In this document: positions 45,345-54,275 of the stretch, one piece after another | How the letters are laid out: each line of letters begins with the position of its first letter | Numbering within the stretch: position 1 is the first letter of the stretch | DNA from: Candidatus Peribacteraceae bacterium | GTDB lineage: Bacteria; Patescibacteriota; Gracilibacteria; Peribacterales; Peribacteraceae | DNA length: 54,275 bases | Assembly (NCBI GenBank): GCA_028711345.1 | Contig: JAQTSK010000005.1 | Span: 1-54,275, forward strand | Reading direction: 5' to 3' | Position numbers and translations under genes: made by a program | Notes under the pieces: generated by a model | Told to the model about the DNA's origin: nothing | Databases searched by the model: none | What the model saw: only the letters and a program-made list of their open reading frames with translations

Positions 45345-47762
45345 ATGCATTCAACCCGTCTGCAACTGACATTGGCGTTCGCTGCATCGGCATTGCTCAT
45401 CGCAGTGCCGCACGCAGGGGCTTCTTCCTGTACTCTGGCCGTACTGGATACGGTTGCGGGCCTCGGGAGTGAAGCTGCAGTGGCAGGCTGTGAACCGGCA
45501 ATGCGGACGACGCTCTCGGTGACGGGACCGGCCGGTGCCCGCTATACGCAATCGATCGTTCTGGATGCCTTCGGGAATGCGACGACGCTGATCCCTTCCA
45601 ATGCGACCACCACGGCAGGCACGTACGAGGTAACGGCAGCAGGACAAACCGCCTCGTTCACGGTCACCGCTGACCGCATCGATGATGCACACTCCGTCCT
45701 CTCGGTCTCGCCGAAGACGATCCGCGCGAACGGACGCGACATCGCAACGATCACAGCGGTACTCTTGGATCGGTTCGACAACCCGGTGGCCGGCCGGCCC
45801 ATCGCGCTGCTCAGTGACAGAACCAGCGACGATATCTCGGCATCCTCCACGCAAACGGACGACGAAGGACGGTTCCTCTGGACGGTGAAAACGCCGGAAG
45901 CCGGAACAATCACGCTGATCCCGTATGACATCATCGGTAACCGCCAGATGAAACTGCGGGCAAGCGTGCAAGCGGGGAATCCGCTGAGTGCTTCACTCAC
46001 CGGCAGAGAAACGGGCGGCGATCCGGTGGCGGACATCTCTCCGGTCATCGTCGACCGGTTCTCCCTCTCGCTGCCGCAGGGCGCGACCGACGTGAAAGCG
46101 AACGAACTCTTCAGCCTGACGATCCGCGCGATGTACGGTCAGGATTTGGTGCGCGCATACGTCGGGACGCTCATCGTGGAATCCAGCGATCCGGAAGCCG
46201 ACCTGCCGAAGAAAGGCGATGATGCGCAGACACCCGATAAGGGACGCGTCGACATCCGCAGCGTCGATCAGGGAAGCAGGAACGTGCCGCTGTCCTTCGT
46301 CTTAAGACAAGGAGGGAAACAGACGATCACGGTCTCTGACAAGCTGGACCCGACGATCCGCGGCGAAATCCTGCTCAATGTCGTAAGCGGGGACGGAAAG
46401 GACGGACGCATCAGCATCGTGAGTCCGCAGGACAGGACGAAAGTGAAAGGCTCGACCGTCATGCTTCAGGGAAAAGCGCCGAGTCTGATCAATCTCCGTG
46501 TCAAAGGCGGAGCGGAAGTCGTGGATACCGAAAGCGATGCGGAAGGAGTGTTCCGTGTGAACGTTCCCCTGAATCCCGCCGACAGGGAAATCACTCTCTT
46601 CGTGGCAAGTGAGAACGGCACGTATGAATCGGAACCGGTCCACATCATCATCGATAACGATCAGCCGACAATTCAGACGATCACGATCACGCCGCAGGAA
46701 GGAAAAGCGGGAGACCCGGCATCCATCGTCGTCATCACCGATGCGGACGCGACGCGGGTCGCGGTGACGCTGCAGGGCAAAGAAACGACGCTCTCGGGAA
46801 CCGGCACCACCTTCACGGGAACGATCACCGCTCCCGCACGGGAAGGTGTCTTCGATGTCACCGTGATCGCAACGGACCACGTGGGAAACGCGATCACGAT
46901 GCTGACGAAATGGACCGTCAAACCCAAGCTCATGGCCATTGTTGAAGGTCTGCAGGCGGAGGCCAACATGCGGGAGATCGTGCTGAACTGGAAGGCGATT
47001 GATCGCATCCCGGTGCGGGAGTACAAGATTTACATCGCCGACGAAGCCGACCCGACAAATGTGCTCTACAGTATCGCAACGGGGTCACCCGTCGCCTCGG
47101 CGGTCGTGAGCGATCTTCCTCCGGGGAAGACCTACCGTTTCACGGTGACCGCCATCAGCACTGCGGGGGAAGAGAGTCCGGAGCCGAGCCGACCGGCCGT
47201 CGCAACCCCGCTTGGCACCGTGATGACCGTATCACCGGGCGAGGCCAGCCTGCTCATGGAGTGGACAGCCATGCCGGCCCTGCCCCTCTCGCAGTACCTG
47301 CTGGAATTCGGCACCGAGCCGGGGGTCTTCACGGAACGACGGACAGTGAACGGACAGGCGACCTCGTACATCCTCCGCGATCTCCTCGATAACGTGACGT
47401 ACTATCTCCGGCTGACTCCGGTGACCGTGACGGGCAAAACCGAAACCACACTGTCCGCTTTGGCATCGGGGACTCCCTCCGGCACCGGCACGTTCGTCGC
47501 GGGTCCCTCCGAGCCCGTTCCATCGGATCTCATTCCGGACCCCCTCCACGGAGGAGCGCCTCTGCAGCCGGTGATCACACCCGGATCGGAGGAACTTGCG
47601 AACATTCCCGGCACCGCCAAGAGCGGCATCCCGACGATCGTCATCAGCGCTCTTCTGGTCTCAATCGCGGCAGTGATGGGATTCCAGTGGCACTATCGGA
47701 GAAAGGCACATCTTCTCGCGCAGGAATTCCTGCGGATGATGGAGGTAAGATATCATTCATAA
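45345..47762 (+). CDS. Secreted/membrane-anchored protein with Ig-like (Big_1-like) and FN3-like domains
   Basis: Signal peptide LTLAFAASALLIAVPHAGA; VSPKTIRANGRDIATITAVLLDRFDNPVAGRPIAL; FN3-like LPPGKTYRFTVTAIS; C-terminal TM. Confidence 0.82.
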   Translation: MHSTRLQLTLAFAASALLIAVPHAGASSCTLAVLDTVAGLGSEAAVAGCEPAMRTTLSVTGPAGARYTQSIVLDAFGNATTLIPSNATTTAGTYEVTAAGQTASFTVTADRIDDAHSVLSVSPKTIRANGRDIATITAVLLDRFDNPVAGRPIALLSDRTSDDISASSTQTDDEGRFLWTVKTPEAGTITLIPYDIIGNRQMKLRASVQAGNPLSASLTGRETGGDPVADISPVIVDRFSLSLPQGATDVKANELFSLTIRAMYGQDLVRAYVGTLIVESSDPEADLPKKGDDAQTPDKGRVDIRSVDQGSRNVPLSFVLRQGGKQTITVSDKLDPTIRGEILLNVVSGDGKDGRISIVSPQDRTKVKGSTVMLQGKAPSLINLRVKGGAEVVDTESDAEGVFRVNVPLNPADREITLFVASENGTYESEPVHIIIDNDQPTIQTITITPQEGKAGDPASIVVITDADATRVAVTLQGKETTLSGTGTTFTGTITAPAREGVFDVTVIATDHVGNAITMLTKWTVKPKLMAIVEGLQAEANMREIVLNWKAIDRIPVREYKIYIADEADPTNVLYSIATGSPVASAVVSDLPPGKTYRFTVTAISTAGEESPEPSRPAVATPLGTVMTVSPGEASLLMEWTAMPALPLSQYLLEFGTEPGVFTERRTVNGQATSYILRDLLDNVTYYLRLTPVTVTGKTETTLSALASGTPSGTGTFVAGPSEPVPSDLIPDPLHGGAPLQPVITPGSEELANIPGTAKSGIPTIVISALLVSIAAVMGFQWHYRRKAHLLAQEFLRMMEVRYHS

Positions 47763-47829
47763 TAGCTACAGTATCCGACTATCGCTTGCGAACCATTTAG
47801 CCATTTAACAATTCGATCTCCGGAAGAGT

Positions 47830-48840
47830 ATGGAAATCAAGCAGATTCGTAAGAGGCCTGCGCTTTCCTCCCTCTCCATCGGAGGGGCGACGTACGATCT
47901 GTTTCTGGAAATGCAGGAAGGAATCCCGCTCAAGGAAAATACCATCGCACTTGCCATCGGGGGGAAATTGCCGGTGAAGCGCGTCGTCGAATGCACGGGT
48001 GGCGGAGCGTGCAATACGTCCGTCGGACTCTCCAGGCTGGGACTGCGTGCCGGATTCTGCGGCATCGTCGGATCGGATCAGTGGGGGGAGAAACTCCTCA
48101 CCACTCTGATGAACGAGCGGGTGAACGTGACGCCGGCGACGATCGTTGAAGGAGAAACCAGCAGCTTCTCCATCATCCTCACGCTTGAAGGGGGCGAACG
48201 GACGATCCTCTACGCGCCGGGGGTCAACGAACATCTCCATGATGTGACGTTTGACACGGAGTCCATACACTCGACGGATGTTCTGTATTTGAATCATCTC
48301 TCGGAAACGGCGTGCGCCATCGAAGACGATCTCATCGAAGCGATCATCGGACGTCCGGAGGTGCATCTGACGTGGAATCCGGGCGGTTGCCAGATCGCGG
48401 AAGGAATCGATGCGAACAGCAAAGCCGCCATACTGAAGCAGACGGACGTTCTGCTCCTCAACAGGGAGGAGGCGTTGGCATTCACGCGATCGACGGATAT
48501 CGACGACGCCTTTGCGCTGCTGGAACGAGCCGGCCCGAAACACATCTGCATCACGGACGGAAAGAACGGATCGATCGGCAGCTCACAGGGGAAACGCTTC
48601 CATTGTCCCGTCCTCCCCGACGTGGACGTCATCGAAACGACAGGCGCCGGCGACGCGTTCGGCATCGGCGTGACGTGGGGATGTGCGACTGGTCTTTCGT
48701 TGCAAGAATCGCTCATGGCTGGTACACTGAATGCCGCAAGTGTCGTCGGTCGGATCGGCGCACAGGCGGGACTCCTCACAACAACACAGATGCGTGAACG
48801 ATTGAGTCATTGCCCCATCCGCGTCAGCGAGATCAACTAA
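47830..48840 (+). CDS. PfkB-family carbohydrate/nucleoside kinase
   Basis: GGGACNTSVGLSRLGLRAGFCGIVGSDQWG, IETTGAGDAFGIGVTWG. Confidence 0.93.
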   Translation: MEIKQIRKRPALSSLSIGGATYDLFLEMQEGIPLKENTIALAIGGKLPVKRVVECTGGGACNTSVGLSRLGLRAGFCGIVGSDQWGEKLLTTLMNERVNVTPATIVEGETSSFSIILTLEGGERTILYAPGVNEHLHDVTFDTESIHSTDVLYLNHLSETACAIEDDLIEAIIGRPEVHLTWNPGGCQIAEGIDANSKAAILKQTDVLLLNREEALAFTRSTDIDDAFALLERAGPKHICITDGKNGSIGSSQGKRFHCPVLPDVDVIETTGAGDAFGIGVTWGCATGLSLQESLMAGTLNAASVVGRIGAQAGLLTTTQMRERLSHCPIRVSEIN

Positions 48841-48897
48841 CTTTCCATCCTCCATAATTCCCAATACCTAATACCTAATCCCTAATCCCTCGCCCCC

Positions 48898-49557
48898 ATG
48901 GCCGACAATCTTCTCTCCATCCAAGAACTCATCGAAACGGCGATGTCATCTCTCAAGACGGCGGAAGGTCTGCTGCGCGAAATGACCGGCGTCTCCGATT
49001 CTTCGCGTGAACGTCTGGTGACCAGAGCGAGTTCCATGAGCATGAATTCCTTTGCCGGCACCGCGACGAAAGTGGTGGAAGGCGTTTTCGACGGACAGAA
49101 CATGGTGGACTCCAAGGGTGAGACGTACCCCATCCCCGCGAACTACGCCAGCAAGAGCAAGCTGGTGGAGGGCGACGGCATGAAGCTCACCATCACCGAC
49201 GAAGGCAAGTTCATCTACAAGCAGATCGCGCCCATCGAGCGGCGGACGGTCATCGGCGTCCTCATTTCGGAAGACGGACAATACAAAGTTCTCGCTGAAG
49301 GCAAGGCGCTCCGCATCCTCCTCGCCTCCGTCACGTTCTACCGCGCTGAGGTGGGCGATCAGGTGACGATCATCGTTCCCAAAACCGGCGACGCCAAGTG
49401 GGGCGCCGTGGAAGCCATCATCCCGAAACACCTCGTGGAAGCCTCCGCTAAAGCAGCGTTCACCGATGCGGACATCACGACCAGCGAGAAGAAGGTCACG
49501 CGATCCAAGAAGAAGAAAGCCGACGACGACGGGGAGATGAGTCCGAAGATTGATTGA
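48898..49557 (+). CDS. Conserved hypothetical protein
   Basis: Intact ORF, coherent composition, Lys-rich C-terminus. Confidence 0.7.
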   Translation: MADNLLSIQELIETAMSSLKTAEGLLREMTGVSDSSRERLVTRASSMSMNSFAGTATKVVEGVFDGQNMVDSKGETYPIPANYASKSKLVEGDGMKLTITDEGKFIYKQIAPIERRTVIGVLISEDGQYKVLAEGKALRILLASVTFYRAEVGDQVTIIVPKTGDAKWGAVEAIIPKHLVEASAKAAFTDADITTSEKKVTRSKKKKADDDGEMSPKID

Positions 49558-49713
49558 CCCTCCTTCGCTCTGCGGAGCTACGGAAGGGCAAGGGATGAGA
49601 GGATTGAGAAGAGGAGAAGATGAGAGGATTTTTAATAAAGGGGAGCGGAATGTTTACCCGCCGAAGCTTTTTTGAAGGCGGGCTTTCCGCGTTTAAAGGT
49701 ATAACATACCGTC

Positions 49714-50328
49714 ATGATCGAGCAAATCATCAGTGCCTTTGTGCTGGGTCTGATCGGCGGATTGGTACCCGGCCCTGTTCAAACTGCGGCAATTACAGAG
49801 GTGCTGCAATCGGGGATACGGAAAAGCATGCGCGTCATTCTCTGGGCGATGCTGACGGAGACAATTGTCGCCCTCTTGAGTTTGATGCTTCTGTCCTCTC
49901 TGGGATTTTCTGAAACAATCTTCCGCTTCGTTTCATTCGTCGGGGCAGGAATCCTGCTCTGGATCGCAAAGGATATCTGGAAAGTCCGCACGCTGAATAC
50001 GGGAGAACGCGTGCACTTCAGTCTTGGGAAAATCTCCGCAATGATTTTGGCAAACGGCGTGCTTTGGACATTCTGGATCACGGTCTGTGTCCCGAAAGCC
50101 ATTGTGCTCGGACAGGAAATACCGTTCGGACAGTTCGTCTTTCTGCTCGCCGTGGAAATCGGCTGGCTCATGTCAAACATCATCGTGGTCTGGATCTTCT
50201 CTGCGTTCAGATCAATTCTCTCTCATCCCAGATTCATCCCGTTCCTCTTCAAATTCTTTGCACTCGTCTTCGTCTACTTCGCGGTTTCGATGACATATGA
50301 CAGCGTGATGTTTTTCCTGAATCATTGA
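49714..50328 (+). CDS. LysE-type transporter family protein
   Basis: FVLGLIGGLVPGPVQTAAITEVLQSGIRKSMRVILWAMLTETIVAL. Confidence 0.8.
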   Translation: MIEQIISAFVLGLIGGLVPGPVQTAAITEVLQSGIRKSMRVILWAMLTETIVALLSLMLLSSLGFSETIFRFVSFVGAGILLWIAKDIWKVRTLNTGERVHFSLGKISAMILANGVLWTFWITVCVPKAIVLGQEIPFGQFVFLLAVEIGWLMSNIIVVWIFSAFRSILSHPRFIPFLFKFFALVFVYFAVSMTYDSVMFFLNH

Positions 50329-50434
50329 TCGCCTCCGGGACACTGCGTCCCGGCTGCGGAGGATAAATTGCAACCTTCATTTTCAATTTTACATTGTACA
50401 TTTTACATTTCGACAATGTGCTAGTCTTCCCCCG

Positions 50435-51778
50435 ATGAAGCTCCCCGCCCGCATCGCAGTCCCCGTCCTCCTCGCTCTGACGCTCTCCGTCGTCATTGGC
50501 GGATTCCTGCTCTGGCAAATCAAGAGCTCCATCAAAATCATCGAGACATCATTCTTGGGAGGGCGATCCACTCCGTCATTCCTGCAGGGAATCATCGGGA
50601 AACCTGCGAGGGCGACGGACTCGATACTCAATCAATCGCAGGCGCTGACGGCGCTCCGCGACGGGGAGATCTTCGAACTCAAGGGCGAGTGGAAGCGGGC
50701 GGAAGAAAAGTATGCCGCCAGCGTCGCCGCTGGCGGAGGGGCACCGGCGCTCCGAAAACTGATCGCTGTCCAACTGCAGCGACGCGAGTACGACGCGGCG
50801 GAGATGTCCATCGGCAAGCTGCGTGAAGAACGGGGCAACAGTCCGGACGTCGCATTTTTGGAAGGACTCCTCGCGCTGGATACGGGCGATGTGCAACATG
50901 CGAAGAGCATCTTCGAACGGAACAGGGAAGATCCGCGCAATCTGTTCGGCATCGCCATGGCGGACATCGTGCTGGGTGATCACGAGGGCGCAAAAGCCAT
51001 ACTGCTGCAGACATCCCAGAGCGGAGACCCTGACGTCCGTCTGTCGGCGACGGTGATGCTGGGTGCCTACAATGAATTCACGCTGTTCCCCGAGGGGCAG
51101 GATATCCACCTCCGTACCCTCCTTGCCAGATCCCTCGCCCAAGTCCGTGCCTGTGAACCCGCACTCATGATGCTAAGCGGCGTGGTTCACAGTGCACCGC
51201 GGTATCGCGATGCGTGGATCGTGAAAGGATACTGCGAATTCGTCGGTGAGAGACTGAAGGAATCCCTTGCCTCGCTGGAACAAGCATATGCATTGGATGC
51301 CCAGAAACCGGAGATTCAGTACTTTCTGGCGAGGACCCATGCCGCACTCGGCGATCCGCAGAATGCCGTCACATTTCTCCGCTACGCCATCGTCAACGGT
51401 TTTTCACCGATCCGCGATGCAAGGCAGCTCCTCGCACAGTACGCGCTGGAACTGGGGAATACGGATCTGGCACTGGAGCAATTCCGACTCCTCGCAGAGC
51501 AGGAGGACGGAGATGTCGGAGATGTCGCCGCCTACGTGAATCTGGCGGTGCAGAGCGACTCGCATGCGGTGGATGCGCTGGAGATCGCGAAGCAGGCGCT
51601 CAAACGCTGGCCGGATGACCCCCGTGCACTGGCGGCGGCTGGGAAAGCGGCACTGGCGGCGGGCTTACCGGATGATGCGTCCCGCTACCTTGAAACCGCA
51701 CTCAGGATCGACCCGAGGAATGCGGAAGCGTTGAAGGTGCAGAGGGAAATGAAGAAACAGTCAGCGGAAACGAGGTAA
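50435..51778 (+). CDS. Membrane-anchored TPR-repeat protein
   Basis: N-terminal TM; TPR-like EQAYALDAQKPEIQYFLARTHAALGDPQNAVTFLRYAI, ALAAAGKAALAAGLPDDASRYLETALRIDPRNAEA. Confidence 0.85.
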   Translation: MKLPARIAVPVLLALTLSVVIGGFLLWQIKSSIKIIETSFLGGRSTPSFLQGIIGKPARATDSILNQSQALTALRDGEIFELKGEWKRAEEKYAASVAAGGGAPALRKLIAVQLQRREYDAAEMSIGKLREERGNSPDVAFLEGLLALDTGDVQHAKSIFERNREDPRNLFGIAMADIVLGDHEGAKAILLQTSQSGDPDVRLSATVMLGAYNEFTLFPEGQDIHLRTLLARSLAQVRACEPALMMLSGVVHSAPRYRDAWIVKGYCEFVGERLKESLASLEQAYALDAQKPEIQYFLARTHAALGDPQNAVTFLRYAIVNGFSPIRDARQLLAQYALELGNTDLALEQFRLLAEQEDGDVGDVAAYVNLAVQSDSHAVDALEIAKQALKRWPDDPRALAAAGKAALAAGLPDDASRYLETALRIDPRNAEALKVQREMKKQSAETR

Positions 51779-51914
51779 GGGAATAAATGCCGACGCACCT
51801 CCGTACGCCGCGGGTAGAAACCCGCTCCTTTTCATTTTCTTTATAATTCTCCCGACAATTCAGTCCCCCAATAATCCAATCCCTATTCCCCAATCCCCAT
51901 TTTTCCCCTATTCA

Positions 51915-51940
51915 CAAAAAGACCGTTGCCGGTCTTTTTG
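51915..51940. terminator. Bidirectional rho-independent terminator
   Basis: caaaaagaccg-ttgc-cggtctttttg, A-tract and T-tract on both strands. Confidence 0.85.
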
Positions 51941-51943
51941 TAT

Positions 51944-52265
51944 TTGTGTCCGCCTCCTCGGCTATCAACGAAGGGATTGAAGAATACTTTCGCTGAGCCT
52001 GCATGCGGAGGGTGCACGTGGGGGAGGAGCCCCGGACTTTCTGCCTTGCTTCGGTCGCTTGTTTCTCCTCGTGACCGGGCGAAGTCCCCGTACCGGTTCG
52101 CCGCGCGATGCAATAAAGCTTCGGGGGAACACTGGGGAGTAGTGATGCACCATGGAGAACTCACTCATTTCTCCACGGCGACATTGCAGAGCAGAGAGGG
52201 TGGAAACCACGATGGTCAGGAAGCGGGTGGCTATCACCCTCTCTACGGGTGGGTAGTGTGTAGCG
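51944..52265. ncRNA. Candidate structured RNA / unexplained GC-rich intergenic region; identity and strand unknown
   Basis: No convincing ORF; several GC-rich complementary segments; terminator at the minus-strand 3' edge; minus strand contains GAAAGTCCGGGGCTCC. Confidence 0.35.
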
Positions 52266-52596
52266 GGTAGCGGGTAGTAGGGGAAGAAATCTCCCTAGCT
52301 ACTTGCTACTGACTACCAGCTACCTCTCCGATGGTTTCAATGAGCAGATGACGGTCAGTTCTCCTTTTGTGTGGGTGGCTCCGGAGCCGTGTGTGTTTGT
52401 GTGGATATGAATGTGAACCGCAGCGATGTGTATTTGTGTGGATGCTGTCCGTGATCTCTCCGGAAGATTTGTCGCGAAGAAATCGTGTCATTATACTCAC
52501 CGTATAAACTTACGCAAGTAACTTGGGTTGCAATAACCGATAAATATGTTCTTCCATTTTATTAGTCTCACGCGGGCAAGCTGGTATCATCGGGCT

Positions 52597-54018
52597 ATGG
52601 AATTAGGAAAGGCATCTCATCTCCTTCGCGCAACGTTGATCGCCGGCATCGGGGCGCTGGTCACCGTTCTCCTTTCCGTGCTCATCGGATGGTTACTCTA
52701 CCAACCGAGGAAACTCCCATCGACGCTTGCCCGGAAGGTGGATGGCGCGCGCACCGTCTTCTTCCTGCGCACAACCGATGCCTCCGCTGTCCGAGATGCT
52801 TTCCGTACATGGATGGGGAAAGAACCGATCATCGACGCTGAATCCGCCGCGCTTCAAAGCTACGAGCTGGCAATCTTGCGGAATGCAACCGGCAGTGCCC
52901 TCTCTTGGAACATGGAAACGCGTTCACTGACTGATCAGAGTGCCGCCGCAGTGCAATCATCCGAAGGCACGGACATTCCCACCGACTCATCCGCAACGAC
53001 GCCGAACGACCGGATAGTGTCGCTTGCATCCGCATCCTTCTTCAGACTGCACGCTCCTCCACTGAGTGACAGCGGGGCGCATCTCGCATACGTGCAGCTG
53101 CGTGACGTCTCGCCGATCCTGCAGCTTTCAAAGAAACCGGTCACCCGTACGCTGCTGCATTCCTTTTCAGATGTGATGTTGACCTGGACGACTGAACGGC
53201 AGACCAAGGAAACGAGAGGAATGTTATGGCTCAAGCCGCTGTCGCCGCTGCAGTTCACGACGTCGGCATTGCTTGATGAGCGTGACAGGCAGGAAGAAGG
53301 ATCGGGGACGGTACTCATGCTCCAAACGAACGATCCGGGTCAACTCCTCGAAGCCTTCCAAAGAAATCTGACAGAGGAAGATTCCGCATTCGCCGAAGGC
53401 TTCACAGGAATCCTGCAGGCGAAACTCCGGCAATTCACCGGGAGAACTGACATCGAACAGGTGCGATCAGACCTCCTCTCAGAACCCATCTACCTTTCAA
53501 TCGGTACACCGGAGACCGGCCCGCGCCCCTTCCTCCTGTCCGGTCGGGCACGGAATCCCGCTGTACTGGAGGAGTGGACGGAAAGAATCATGGCAACGGC
53601 AACGCCGGGGATCGTCCGCATGTTCCCGCTCTCCCACGGTAACCGGCGCATCGACGTCACGACCGGCGAAACGGCAGTGGCTGAACAGCGACCGGACGGA
53701 TGGATCATCCGAACGATTGATGGCGATGCCTCGCCTGCTCTGATCATCGCCTCGCGGGAGAATGCGTACGTCGTGAGTAATGATCTCTACCGGCTCGAAG
53801 CATTCCTGACAACCGGACTCAAGATGATGGCGACAAAAGCGGAGAGCGGACTCGTGGACATCGGTGCCTTCCGTACACTCCTGCAAGACGCAATGCCTAT
53901 CCTAAGCGACATCCTTCCATCCCCCCTCTTCGAGCAGGACGGCGAACTGCGATGGAGCATGAAAACGACGCCGGGGAGTGTGGCTGTTGGGTGGTCGTGG
54001 AAAGGGACTCTGGAATAA
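52597..54018 (+). CDS. Membrane-anchored hypothetical protein
   Basis: N-terminal TM ATLIAGIGALVTVLLSVLIGWLLY, long extracytoplasmic region; start trimmed from 52546. Confidence 0.7.
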   Translation: MELGKASHLLRATLIAGIGALVTVLLSVLIGWLLYQPRKLPSTLARKVDGARTVFFLRTTDASAVRDAFRTWMGKEPIIDAESAALQSYELAILRNATGSALSWNMETRSLTDQSAAAVQSSEGTDIPTDSSATTPNDRIVSLASASFFRLHAPPLSDSGAHLAYVQLRDVSPILQLSKKPVTRTLLHSFSDVMLTWTTERQTKETRGMLWLKPLSPLQFTTSALLDERDRQEEGSGTVLMLQTNDPGQLLEAFQRNLTEEDSAFAEGFTGILQAKLRQFTGRTDIEQVRSDLLSEPIYLSIGTPETGPRPFLLSGRARNPAVLEEWTERIMATATPGIVRMFPLSHGNRRIDVTTGETAVAEQRPDGWIIRTIDGDASPALIIASRENAYVVSNDLYRLEAFLTTGLKMMATKAESGLVDIGAFRTLLQDAMPILSDILPSPLFEQDGELRWSMKTTPGSVAVGWSWKGTLE

Positions 54019-54197
54019 TGTTTAGAATAGATCACAATATTCCGGTTCTCAGATTGAAGAATAAGGAGATTCCCGATCATATGTCGCAGGCGCTCCGATG
54101 GATGGAGCAGCTTCTCCTCCCCCGCCTCATCCCCGTCCCTTCTCCTCTTATAAAGAACACACGCTCCTTTGAACATGCTTCATCGGGCGTAGTGTGA
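54018..54197 (+). CDS. Small hypothetical ORF overlapping the upstream stop (TAATG)
   Basis: 59-codon ORF starting at MFRIDHNIPVLRLKNKE. Confidence 0.3.
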   Translation: MFRIDHNIPVLRLKNKEIPDHMSQALRWMEQLLLPRLIPVPSPLIKNTRSFEHASSGVV

Positions 54198-54269
54198 ATG
54201 AAGAAGAAGAGACTCTTCTCCCAGGGCTTTCTGCCACTACCTTTGCAATCCTCTCTTCTTCGTTCACAC
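54192..54269. repeat. Long inverted repeat at window end
   Basis: gtgtgaatgaagaagaagag ... ctctcttcttcgttcacac. Confidence 0.75.
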
Positions 54270-54275
54270 CTTGCA

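Noticed and set aside
51944-52265. Firm annotation as RNase P RNA
   Set aside because: Only one short CR-I-like segment matches; the rest of the conserved core could not be located around it
52360-52440. Repeated TTTGTGTGGAT motifs upstream of the last gene as a regulatory array
   Set aside because: Low-complexity GT-rich sequence, only two clear copies

Overview
54.3 kb bacterial window, about 35-40 protein genes, three tRNA-type loci and many structured intergenic repeats. PurP-type ATP-grasp paralogues, a streamlined gene set and short heptamer/octamer intergenic repeats suggest a Candidate Phyla Radiation lineage, perhaps Peregrinibacteria-like (inference only). Left part (73-11898): a minus-strand, co-directional accessory block. 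It holds a type IIG-like REase/MTase, a PLD-SF2 helicase, a serine recombinase and a compact three-gene cassette of unassigned function (membrane/winged-helix protein, PD-(D/E)XK-like protein, TM-anchored PLD-like protein). It abuts a tRNA-Ala and a non-canonical tRNA-Leu-like locus. Middle part: DUF62 SAM hydrolase, PIG-V-like mannosyltransferase, two purP-like genes, a Cys-rich-repeat surface protein, UDG-like and HD-Zn-ribbon-Sel1-like proteins, a type III R-M system with a divergent orphan gene, then a second serine-recombinase element (29.3-34.1 kb) whose recombinase ORF reads antisense through a tRNA-Cys. Right part: mostly housekeeping or surface genes (Fic, response regulator, RelA-like with an in-frame TGA, histidine kinase, LexA, LCP, D-2-hydroxyacid dehydrogenase, Ig/FN3 protein, PfkB kinase, LysE, TPR). 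Best candidates for something undescribed: the 7.4-11.9 kb cassette, the recombinase/tRNA-Cys overlap with its 63-nt hairpin, the in-frame TGA in the RelA-like synthetase domain, and the unexplained 51.9-52.3 kb structured region. All family calls are by eye from motifs; no searches were run.
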